Under the pieces are notes generated by a model, which worked only from the letters and a program-made list of their open reading frames with translations, was not told the DNA's origin and searched no databases. Source: Otis tarda (Eukaryota; Chordata; Aves; Otidiformes; Otididae). Taken from it: 64,000 nucleotides of DNA. The stretch lies in contig CM048557.1 of assembly GCA_026413225.1 (NCBI GenBank), positions 64,532,987 to 64,596,986 on the forward strand. Direction: 5' to 3'. The position numbers were made by a program, and so were the translations under genes. Shown piece by piece: positions 1-9,390 of the stretch (position 1 is the stretch's first letter; the number at the start of each line of letters is the position of its first letter).

Positions 1-666
1 CCAAATGGCCCTTTTTCTGCACAAAACCTGACCACCACACGTTCGGTGGGCGCCTGCAATAAAGCACAACCCACTCACACCCACTCGTTTTCAGAAGCAG
101 AGGCAGCCCCCAGCTTCCTCCCCACCCCCGGGCTCCCCTCACGCCTCTCGCCGACACCCCCGGGCCCCGCCAGCAGCCCCTCGCCCGGCCCGCCTGCCTC
201 GCTTCCCCCGCGCAGGCCGCCACGGCTGAGAGCGCGGGGCCCACGCAAGCCCCACGGGCAGAAAACACGCCAGGCGCTCCCACCCGCGGACACGAACGCC
301 GGGCCGGCCCGGCGGGACAGCTCCCGCCGCACCACACGGAGCAACCCCCCCGTTCTCCGCGCCGGCTCGCTCCCCACCATCCCCGCCAACAAAATGGCGA
401 CGTGGACGGCGGGGAAGAGAAGGAGGAGGAATGAGAGAGCGAAGTGTTCCGCGGGCTGGGGGAGCGCGGGCAGGGAAAGAGGGGGACGGAGGACGGAGAG
501 GGGGCGGCGGGAACAAAGCGACGGGCGGCGGGGGGGCCGGGGAACGGCGCCGGCAGCCCTGAGGGAGGGGGAAGAGCCGAGCGGGGGGCGGGCAGCGCGG
601 TGCCGGCACGGGCCGAGCCCCGGCCCGGCGGGCGGGCAGCGGGGGGAGGCCGCGGCCGTCGGGTAC
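1..666 (-). other. HIF1A: HIF1A intron 1 (5' part, GC-rich)
   Basis: This is the start of HIF1A intron 1, beginning with the GT donor at 666-665 and leaving the window at base 1. It is very GC- and CpG-rich and belongs to the CpG island. The plus strand from about 420 to 545 is purine- and G-rich, so the nascent HIF1A transcript is C-rich there. Long open frames cross it on both strands, but they reflect base composition (few stop codons at high GC) and have proline-, arginine- and glycine-rich translations without recognisable domains. Confidence 0.75.
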
Positions 667-689
667 CTCTTCTTGTCGGGGCTCTCCAT
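667..689 (-). CDS. HIF1A: HIF1A coding exon 1 (hypoxia-inducible factor 1-alpha, N-terminal exon only)
   Basis: HIF-1alpha is the oxygen-regulated bHLH-PAS subunit of HIF-1; it pairs with ARNT in the nucleus and activates hypoxia genes. Only its first coding exon lies here. Reading the minus strand, an ATG at 689-687 sits in an ideal Kozak context (GCCGCCATGGAG) and opens MESPDKK plus two bases of the next codon (AG), followed by a GT donor at 666-665. The remembered chicken protein begins MDSPGGVTDKKR and then continues ISSERRKEK; the human first exon also ends after two bases of the last K codon. The motif and the splice phase therefore both match. The bHLH and all later domains lie off the left edge. 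PRKCH lies upstream on the same strand, as in human. The call rests on only eight residues plus splice phase, CpG island and synteny, so another short first exon is possible but unlikely. Confidence 0.85.
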
Positions 690-810
690 GGCGGCAGGCT
701 GGTTTCTCTTCCCGCCTGCTCCTTGGATGCGAGGCGGGCGGCTCCCAATGGCCGGCGCGGGGAGATGGCGGCGGGGCCGGGAAAGGGGCCGGGTCTGGGA
801 CCGCGCGGGC

Positions 811-819
811 TCAGAGCAT
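811..819 (-). other. Two-codon upstream ORF in the predicted HIF1A 5' UTR
   Basis: On the minus strand ATG (819-817) is followed by CTC and then TGA (813-811), a minimal uORF that ends 121 bases before the HIF1A ATG. It is the only upstream ATG I see between 690 and 1100. It is transcribed only if the start site lies above 819. Such short uORFs can slow or reset scanning ribosomes; an effect here is inference. Confidence 0.4.
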
Positions 820-983
820 CGGGGCAGGCTGCGGGGAGGTGCGGGCGGCGAAGGGCGCAGCGGCGGCGGTGGGCGGTGCGGGGCTGGGCGAGGAGGAGGA
901 AGGGGGGCGGGCGCGGCCGGCCCAGACCCCGCGCTGCGCCAGTGAGGAGCGGCGGCGCGGCCCGGCCCCTCGGGCGGCGGGGT

Positions 984-1001
984 CAGCTGAGCGCTCAGCT
1001 G
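984..1001. promoter_or_regulatory. 18-bp perfect palindrome in the HIF1A promoter
   Basis: CAGCTGAGCGCTCAGCTG reads identically on both strands. Its outer hexamers are two CAGCTG E-boxes and the centre is AGCGCT. It lies about 300 bases upstream of the HIF1A start codon. A dimeric bHLH site or a cruciform is possible; neither can be shown from sequence. Confidence 0.45.
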
Positions 1002-1018
1002 GGAGGGGGCCGGCGCCT

Positions 1019-1024
1019 CACGTG
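1019..1024. promoter_or_regulatory. CACGTG E-box containing an ACGTG HRE core
   Basis: The palindromic CACGTG is the high-affinity site of USF and MYC/MAX type bHLH-ZIP factors, and it contains the RCGTG core bound by HIF-1. It sits about 330 bases upstream of the HIF1A ATG. A single core match is weak evidence of function, but the position in a CpG promoter is favourable. Confidence 0.35.
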
Positions 1025-1409
1025 TGGCGCTGTGTGCGGGGCGGGACCGGCGGGACCGGCACCGGAACGGCCCCTGCAACCCCCGGCCAGCGGCGGGTGG
1101 AGCGTGGGGCTCACTCGAGCCGGGGGTCCTTGGGTTTCACACCAAGCGCCGCCGGTGCGGGTCCTCAAATACCGCCAAAAATCAAACCGCCGCCCCCGAG
1201 AGCCCGCCGGCGCGTTTATGGGCATATCGCGTATTTTTGGTTTTTTTTTTGTAAGGAACTGTCTCTTTCCCAAAGGCTTCGTAGCCCTAAGAGCGGAACA
1301 TTTCCAGTTAAAAGAGTTCAGAACCTCCCAGTACAGGGAAGGGGCAGCGGCGGGCGGGCGGGAGGGTAACGCGCACAGTTCCCGCGTTTCCAGCAAGTTT
1401 TACGGCTTC

Positions 1410-1426
1410 AAAAAAAAAAAAAAAAA
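1410..1426. repeat. Poly(A) run of 17
   Basis: A run of seventeen A, followed by TTAAAAAA, interrupts the CpG island. No retroelement body is recognisable next to it. Confidence 0.7.
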
Positions 1427-1518
1427 TTAAAAAAGGACCGCGGGCGGGCGGCGCTAGGACCGGCGCGGCCCTCGCGGCGCCGTTGCCCCGCACTGCCCCT
1501 GGGGGCAGCCACCCGCGG

Positions 1519-1532
1519 CCGCTGGGGGGCGC
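1519..1532 (+). promoter_or_regulatory. Candidate CTCF site at the CpG island edge
   Basis: CCGCTGGGGGGCGC closely resembles the CTCF core (CCASYAGGGGGCGC type, or the CCGCG-form consensus), with differences only at tolerated positions. It lies upstream of the HIF1A promoter near the edge of the CpG island, where an insulator towards PRKCH would be plausible. GC-rich sequence gives chance matches. Confidence 0.35.
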
Positions 1533-1582
1533 CAGAGAGCAGGCGGGGGCGGGGGTCTGGGTCCCTTCCCCGCGCGGGCCGA

Positions 1583-1615
1583 GGGTGCGGGGCCGAGGCC
1601 GGGGCCGGGGCCGGG
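1583..1615 (+). other. Potential G-quadruplex tract
   Basis: Five runs of three or four G occur within 33 bases on the plus strand (1583-1585, 1589-1592, 1601-1604, 1607-1610, 1613-1615), with mostly 2-3 base loops and one of eight. This meets the usual G4 pattern. It is the non-transcribed side upstream of HIF1A. Confidence 0.45.
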
Positions 1616-1789
1616 ACGAGCCCGGCGGCCCCGCGCACCCACCCCAGGGCACCGCTCACCTGAGGGCTCCGGGGTCTCCTACAGACCTTGGCCGGCCCTG
1701 GAGGCTCGTAACTGAGTGGCTGTCCAGGGGACAGGGCCCGTGCCGGCCCAGGCCTGACCGGCAGGCATGGCGTAGACATGGCCAAGCAG

Positions 1790-2296
1790 ATAGAATCACG
1801 GAATGGTTTGGGTTGGAAGGGACCTTTAAAGACCATCCAGTCCAACCCCCCTGCAAGGAGCAGGGACATCTCCAACCAGATCAGGTTGCTCAGAGCCCCG
1901 TCCAACCTGGGCTTGAATGTTTCCAGGGATGGGGCATCCACCACCTCCCTGGGCAACCTGGTCCAGTGCTCCACCACCCTCAGGGTAAAAATTTTTTTTC
2001 TTTATGTCCAGTCTGAATCTACCTCCTTCTATTTTAAAATCATTACCCCTTGTCCTATCACAACAGGCCCTGCTAAAGAATTTCTCCCCATCTTTCCTGC
2101 AGGCCCCCTTTAGGTACTGGAAGACCGCTATAAGGTCTCCCCAGAGCCTCCTCTTCTCCAGGCTGAACAGCCCCAGCTCTCTCAGCCTGTCCTCACAGGA
2201 GAGGTGCTCCAGCCCTCTGATCATCTCTGTGGCCTCCTCTGGACCTTCTCCAAAGGGTCCATGTCCTTCTTATGTTGGGGACTCCAGAGCTGGACT
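1790..2296 (-). mobile_element. CR1 LINE, 5'-truncated 3' end (minus strand)
   Basis: On the minus strand the copy ends with the bird CR1 tail: at the left the plus strand reads AGAATCACGGAATGG, TTTGGGTTGGAAGGGACC and the CCAGTCCAACCCC stretch. Between about 2224 and 1826 the minus strand still encodes the C-terminal part of the CR1 ORF2 protein, with blocks such as [26 protein letters not shown] and [13 protein letters not shown]; a frameshift follows. The right edge near 2296 is where similarity to the CR1 text fades. CR1 copies are usually truncated at the 5' end. It lies about 1.1 kb upstream of the HIF1A ATG, just outside the CpG island. Confidence 0.93.
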
Positions 2297-5200
2297 GATG
2301 ATCATGAGCAGCCCCTCAGATCTGGAGCCAGGCCGCAGCTGTGAGAGCACAGAGAGGAAATTTGGGGAAAACCCCACACATTTCAAACGAAAGGCTCCAC
2401 AGTGGCCTTAGCTAGGTAGTCTTAGCCACTCATGTCTGAGTGCTGTGGAAAGGTACAGCTCCAGGTGCAGGGCCTCCATAGAGCTCCGCGGTTCCTTTCC
2501 GTCTTGCAGACTTCCTCTAACAAGGACTTTAAGTGATCGTATGGAGCTGAACCTTATGAGACTACTCAGTTTGCAGCTCAGAGGTAATGATACCTTCAAA
2601 AAAAAGCAGCTTTGACAGCCGTAAGTAACATCCTTGCGCTACTGTGTGCGCATGTGATGTTGTAAGAAACACCTGCAGGGCGAAGTGGTGTCATTTCAGT
2701 CCTGCACCTTCCTAACACTTCTGCACTGGGTTCCAAATTTCCAGGTAACGAGAACTTGGTTTTGCATACAACCATGGGCATTTTGTGCCTTTTTTTTTTT
2801 TTTAAAAGTTATTTTGAAGAAAAAACAGTTACTGTGATGTTTAATAGAAATCACAAGGAGTTTCTGTATGAAATGACTCGCTTCTGCCCACAGCAGTCTG
2901 GTAGACAGAAGAGGCACAGGTGCTATAGATTCCTTTTTTTCCTGTAAGGTTCCTCATCCAAATGCTTACAAAGCCCAGCTTAACTTAGCTGATGAGATGT
3001 GACAACACATCTCATGGCAGTGTGGCTGTGGACTACTGATCTTTCTGTTGTTCTGTGCTCACTGGAGCCTCGAGAAGAGAAATAATCAAAGCAAGACTCA
3101 AACTCAGGTCTCTTGTGTAAATACCAACAAGCCCCGCACAAGAGCTCATGGGCAACTTCATCTTTCAAAATGAAGTACAAGCAGTACAGATGTAGGAAGA
3201 AAGTCACTTGTTCATGGCAACCATGCACCGTTTTAGTACAGCCACAGAGTCATCATAACAGCCCCTAAGGAATTTCCGCGGTGAAATGGAGGGATCTCTC
3301 TGCAAGTGCAGAACTCTGCAAGTGCACTACCCAGCTCAGTGCCACCTTCCTCATCAGAGCCCCTGCCACGGGGAACGCATCGGGGGAGTTTCGGTAGTGA
3401 AGCAGTGCTACCGGAGGTACTTCCCGTGCCTTAGAGGAGGCTGGTGCAACTCGGAGCAGCCGTTGCACCTTCTCTAATCTGAGTGTGAGGGTGAAGTGGT
3501 TCCTGGTGAGCTGGCCAGACTCAGAAGTGAAAGCCTCTTTTGCACAATCTCGGTGCTCACACTCCCTTTAAAGACCAAGTAGCACTGATGCGGTCCAGAC
3601 TGGGGACTGCCTAGCTGTAATGCTACGGAACCCAACTTGTCCCACCCAGTAGGCTCTTATTTTCACTCCAACAGCTATCACTCCTTTGAATGACCGCTTC
3701 GGTGCCCATAAGCATTTACATCTTGGGATCTGCTTGTCACCTTCATTATCATTATCCAAAAGCACATACCGTGCAATACATCAAAACATTTCCCTTGTTG
3801 AAAATTCTCTTGCAAGCTTCTTTTCGTTTTAAATCGTTCAGGAACAAAGGCTCGAGATGCGTTAGCAATCGCTGGGTAAAAGACACTGCAGAAGAATCTC
3901 GGTATACAGATTACTAACACTGCTCAAGTTAATTGTTCAAAGATGTCAGACTTTCCAGCATGAACTGGCTGAGGAGCTGTGAGTAAGTGTTGTGGTCTCC
4001 TTACTAGACACATTTCTCTCATGCCAAACATGCTTACCCCAAGCTCATAATAAAGAATACTGCGTCAAAAAAGAACCGTGTTTCAGGAGGATGTTAGTGG
4101 AAACTTGTTCAGCAATTAAGTATTTCATACTATAGCAACTCTAGAGAGATGTTAAGCAAACACTCCCCCCTTCCACATCCTCCCCCGTATTAAATTTTTG
4201 CATCACTCCCCTAAAATTCTGCATGTACTTTTTCTTTCCCGCTTTGCCAGTGGCTGATAACAGAAACTTATTACAGTGCATAATGCCTTAGTCACTTTCC
4301 TTGACCTTTATTGCTGTGCTAAGTTCATACTCCAACTTACGTTAAGAGAACTTCCTGAATAAAATACTGTTTGCATATGACTAATTAGGGCAAATGCACA
4401 AACTGATGAATCAGCAAACGGCTTGGTGCCACGACAGTGGCAGGGGTTTAGCAGCAGAACAAATCAGCATGAAGATGTGAGATACGGTCCTGTCTGCGGC
4501 TTCAGGTCTGTCTGCTGATGGGTCAAATCTCACCATGATGGGCTCTGTGCCTGTTAAGCATCCCTGTCGGTAACAATTGGCAAAACTTCTGCTGGCTTTG
4601 GTGGGAACAAAATCAGGGGCTTCGTTTTCTCAGACATCTTCCTTCTGAAGAATACTTACCACTCCTGAGCATGGACTTACCAGGTAGAGGATGTTAAAGA
4701 GAAGTAAGGACTCCCTCCATTTATCTCCCTTGAGCTGGCAGCTCACATCACATGGCACGTCACTGCGACGACCCAGCCGCAGCGCTGGCTCTCCCGGGCT
4801 TTCGCTTCGTGGTGCAGCCCCTTACATTTGGGGAATTACTATTCAGTGATTCAGCAAACAGGCACAGTGCTGTGAGGGAGGGCACACACTAATCTATGGA
4901 TATGTGTGACTAGAAAACCTCCCTGACTCGCAGCACTCCTCTGCAAGCATTTACTTGTAAGAGAAGTGCCGCGAGGTCTCTGATCCACTGTGCAGACCTG
5001 TGGATCTAACGCTCGTTACTACGACTCGTTGTGCGTAACAGTGCAAAAACCCGAGATCTCTGGCGGTCAGCTCAGTTCACAATAGAAAAGTGAATTGAAA
5101 TTTGAATCAAATTCAAACCAAGCAATTGCTAGTCAAAGCCTAATGCTGCTGTTTCTCAAACATAAAATATTGTCTGAAACTGGAGTACGTGATAGGAGAC

Positions 5201-7135
5201 ACAATCTCTCTTTGGCAACTGTTATTCCCACTGGCCTTTGCTAACCTTAGAGCTTCTCCTCTCCTTCTTGTGCCAGGATCTTCTTTATTTTTCTTTTTGC
5301 ATTTGCACAATCCACATTTTTTTAACTCTGACCATCTCTTAAAGCCTCCTTGACTCAGTGCACATTGAGGCATTTGGAAATACTCTCTTGACTGTGATTT
5401 CTGCACAGAAACGTACACCAGTGTGGGTAACAAATTCTGCAGTATAATGAAAGCACTACATCCAATTCAGTGTAATTAGATTTAGGGGAAGGATTTTCTA
5501 CCCATGAAAGGAATTTACCAGATGAAAGCATAAAGCAAGCAGGCACTCAGCAGGCTACGCTGTACAGCTTCACCAGTCGGCTGCATCCTGCCAACCCCGG
5601 GCCACTCCTGAGCAGATATTGCCAGTTGTATGGTGGTTTTCCTGATGTGGACAAAAAGTAGGATGGAATTTTAAAATTGTCCTTGCAGAAAAGACAGGTT
5701 TGTGGTCAAAGCCCTGAACGAAGGCTTGGGGAGCCAAGGTTTGGTTCCAGGCTTCCTGTGGGACACTACACAGATCTCTTAGAGAAAGGCTTTTGGATTT
5801 CAGTGCTGCAATCCTTCGCCACAGTGCTGAGTGGAGGAGCTCACTGCGTGCCAGTCGTGGAGTCCGGCTCCCCAGTGTGCATTGGGAGATTTGGGGACCT
5901 GAGAAGGAGCCGCAGAAACCAGCTGAGGAGGGAGCGACTGACAAAACCACAATGGGAACACTGAAAAAGGGGGTAAAGCACTCTCTTGGAGGTCAGAGAT
6001 GCTTGTTCAATCTCTGTCCTGTCCAGCTCCGACCAGAGTTTGGTACCCACATGGGTGAAGCCTCACTTCTTTCCCCTGGGAGCTATTTCGCTTTAGCCCC
6101 TAAACGGCTGTTTACAAAGAGGAACCTGGGGACATGGAGAGCTGTGTTTAAATCTTCACTCCAAATCAGGCAAAACAGAGGTTTGGGCACAAGTTTGCCC
6201 CCCTCAGCATTTGGAGGGGGCAGGAGTGCCTAAGCAGCGGGTTTGGCGCTCCTCGTCTCGGTGCTGAGTACTCTTGAGCGCACCAAGCGCTGTTTTCATG
6301 GCCATCGGTCTCACTGTGTAAGACAGAGACACGAGCCCTTCCCCTTCCTCCCCCTTGCCTCTGCTCACACACCCCAAACAGAACTTTCTCGCGGTGACCA
6401 GGGCAGCATGGTCTGTCGTCACACCGGTAAGCAGGGCACCGGCTGGTTTTTCTTGTGACCAACAAAGTGTTTTTAACCTACATCTCGGGAGCCAGCAAGA
6501 CACTCCCAATATGCCAATCAGCCCATAACACCTCATACTTACCAGGCTAGTTTTACTTTCTTCTTTGCCCAGCTTCCCTTTTGAAGGTACTATAAACACA
6601 AGTGAAACGCTTTGAGTACGCGCAAGGGGAACCAGACGAGCAGCCGGCAGACGCAGCGTGAACTGTGCGACAGCCTCTGCATAAGTTATAACCCAGAGCA
6701 AAGGGAATATGTGTTTCTCAGAAGGAGACGTGGTTTCCATTTCATGCAGATTTCTGACTCCCACAGATAGTTATGATCTGCAGGAACATTCTGAAAGAGG
6801 TTTCTTGTTTCTTTTCCCTTTTTTTTTTTTATGCTTTTCATCTCTCCTACCAAGCTTTTTGTTATTTTACAACCTGGACCGCAAGTTTCTCACACAGAAC
6901 AAGAAAGACTTGGAAATTAATCGAAATATTAAATCAAACAGGCTTCACGTGTAATTATAATGTAAAGGGGAAACTATTTTACCTGATCCAGAACTGAGAG
7001 CTGTTTCAAATTCTAGTTTCTTCCTGGTTTGGCACTGAAACACGCTTTCTTTCCAAAGATCCAGTTTCTTAAGCGTTTCTACTTTACATTTCCCCAACTT
7101 GGATCTAGCTAAAACACAAAGGGATTGAGGTTTTA

Positions 7136-7154
7136 TTTGTTTGTTTGTTTGTTT
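7136..7154 (+). repeat. (TTTG)n microsatellite
   Basis: Four clean TTTG units followed by TTT, preceded by a TTTTA stretch. Confidence 0.8.
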
Positions 7155-8711
7155 TCCCGCAACACATTAGAAAATGCCGCGCAAGCTTTAATGACTCTGT
7201 CTGTTTTAACACGCCTTTCGGAGGTCTGTAGGCATTTATGGGGGAATGAGGTAATTAATGTATTACCTAGGCATGCAAAGACAAGTTAGGAGCAGCTGTC
7301 TTTCTTCTCTTGATATGGCAACACAATGATTAAAACAATGGCTTCTTATATCTTTTTTTTCCTCTCTGTGTTCACAGACCACTTAAGTTGCTTGTTTAAG
7401 TCAAAGCTTTAAGAGCTCACCGTATTTTCAGGACCAGTAACTTCTCTTGAACACGCTGTTCTCTTACTTATTTGAATTAGCAAAATGAGAATCAGTGTTG
7501 CAGTCCCTTTAAAGAAATGTTGGTCTTCAAGTAAACTCAAGAGCTCTCATGTTCTCATTTCAGCCTCTAAAAAAAAATGACTTTTATAGTACATCCATGC
7601 CTCTTCCAGACTCATTTTTTCCGCCTTTTAAGCTAGAACCACAGCCTTTGCAGCTGTGGTGAGAAGATGTAAGTTTAGCTGATCCAGCCAGCTGTGAGAG
7701 GTGTCGGGTACGCCAGAGTCTGGGATCCACGAGCGGATGAAGGATGGATCAGGTCGCGTCGCTTCCTGCCTTGTAGAAAGCCAGGTGGGTAGGTGAGGGG
7801 GGATGCCTAAACCAGTGCTTCTAAATTCCAGGGTCAAGGAACCGATTGTTGCTCTAGGCAGAAATAAGCACTTTGCCAGCTTGATAACAGCAGAGCTGAG
7901 ACACAGATCACAGTTCCTTTAATTTTCTTCCAGTTAATTAAATGATCAATTGCAGTATTGGCTTTCAGCCATGGCGATGCCAGCTGAAGTGAGCTCTCCT
8001 GTTTACGAGAGGCTAATCGATAAGCAGCATTCGCAGCGGTGATACAGGTTTTTATTTTAATGCCAAATACCAAAATGCAGAGGCAAAATACTGCTGTTAT
8101 TCACTGCAAATTGAGATCTTCTCCTGCCCTCAAAAGATCCCCATGAAGGGAAGAATGGCAGAAGTAGTTCCAGCTTCATCTTTTGTTGTGTTTTCACTTC
8201 TCTGTTTACCATAGACTTCCTGCATGACCACAGACAAAACACTTAGGTCCAGATACGCAAAGATATTCCGGCAACTGAGATAAAAATCAGTTGGACTTAG
8301 ATACATACATAGTTTGTGGATCTGTCCTTTGGAACGGAGACTGAGTTCTCCACTTAGGAATGGGATCATAGGTACTTTCCAGCAGAACTACAACAACTCC
8401 CCTTGGAAGACAAAGGCCAAGTAAGAGCTGAGGAAAGGCAGTGACTGAAGAGCCCCAGGCTGTTTGACCACAAAGCAGCATCTGAGCACTCTGCCCCGTG
8501 TCTTCTGCTCAGTCCTACCCACCCCGGCCAGTGGTAACAGAGGTAACGTCCCCTTTGATCGCCTTCCAGCTGTTTCTTGGTTCAAACTCTTCATTCCCCA
8601 GGACTTTAGCGGGACATGCAGTGGCGTGCAGGAAGGGTGAACTGTGGGGTGGTGAAACAAGGACCACCAGTGCTGGGTTGTCAGGACACTTTGGCAGGTG
8701 GGAAAATATAA

Positions 8712-8730
8712 AAAATAAATAAATAAAAAT
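8712..8730 (+). repeat. Short (AAAT)n repeat
   Basis: AAAT units repeat three to four times in an A-rich stretch. Confidence 0.65.
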
Positions 8731-9376
8731 GAAGTTGAGGCATAGAATGGGCTGGGGGCATTTCTATATTGGTAATGAATAATTTGGCAAATCTGGCAGG
8801 TTATGGTAAGGGAAAGTAAGCACAGCTTTGCAGAGACCAGGAAAACCCTGTGTTCATGTGTCAAAAGATGTCAACATAGGACGGAAGGAGTTTGCCAAGG
8901 AACTGAGTAAGCAAAATTCAGAACCATAATGACAAAGTTGGTGCATCAAACCTCTCTTTGCTATCTGAGATCGCATGTGAGGTAATGAAACTGTTTATCA
9001 ATATAAGAGGCAACTCATGAGCGTGGGAAACAAAGATCTTGTAGGAACTGCATGCAGATAAAAATGACCACAGACCTCACCATTTTCAGAACCAAATGAA
9101 AATTAGTTTATGCTGCCAGCTTTTGCTCAGTGCAAGCCTTTAGTATATGTAAGTATCCAGGCACCCAACAGAGAGAGATATACACAAGCAAATCAAGTTT
9201 TATTTTTCCTATTGTCTTGGAAAGGAGGAAAAATGTTAGTTCATGGATGTAATTTTAATCTTAGGCAGTTGAGAAGCCCTCAGTTCATCATCAACAAAAT
9301 ACCTCACCAAAAAACTAGACAGCAAGGTCAGAAACCAGTTACATTTCATTACTATTTCAAGGCTGCTGTCTTTATT

Positions 9377-9390
9377 AAAAAAAAAAAAAA
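9377..9390. repeat. Poly(A) run of 14
   Basis: Fourteen A followed by CAAAAAC. No retroposed sequence is recognisable beside it. Confidence 0.6.

Larger units (their letters stand above)
690..1100 (-). promoter_or_regulatory. HIF1A: HIF1A 5' UTR and core promoter (CpG type)
   Basis: The 400 bases upstream of the HIF1A start codon are extremely GC-rich, contain several GC boxes (for example GGGGCGG near 904-910), and show no obvious TATA box, as expected of a CpG-island promoter. The transcription start cannot be placed from sequence; from the usual HIF1A 5' UTR length I infer it falls somewhere between about 900 and 1100. Within the region are a two-codon uORF (811-819), an 18-bp palindrome (984-1001) and a CACGTG site (1019-1024). 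No in-frame ATG occurs upstream of 689. Confidence 0.65.
60..1700. promoter_or_regulatory. CpG island at the HIF1A 5' end
   Basis: A continuous stretch dense in CG dinucleotides and G+C covers the promoter, exon 1 and the start of intron 1. It is interrupted by a short AT-rich patch around 1225-1435 that includes T and A runs. The remaining window is far poorer in CpG. CpG islands mark broadly expressed vertebrate promoters, which fits HIF1A. Boundaries are judged by eye. Confidence 0.85.

Noticed and set aside
46-945. 299-codon plus-strand open frame in the CpG island
   Set aside because: It is antisense to HIF1A exon 1, made of P/R/G-rich low-complexity translation, and parallel long frames exist on both strands. 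High GC removes stop codons.
75-1079. 334-codon minus-strand open frame as a single gene
   Set aside because: It contains the HIF1A start but runs through the splice donor at 666-665 into intron 1. Only 667-689 is taken as coding; the rest is composition.
1826-2224. 132-codon minus-strand frame as a host gene
   Set aside because: Its sequence is the C-terminal part of CR1 ORF2, so it belongs to the mobile element.
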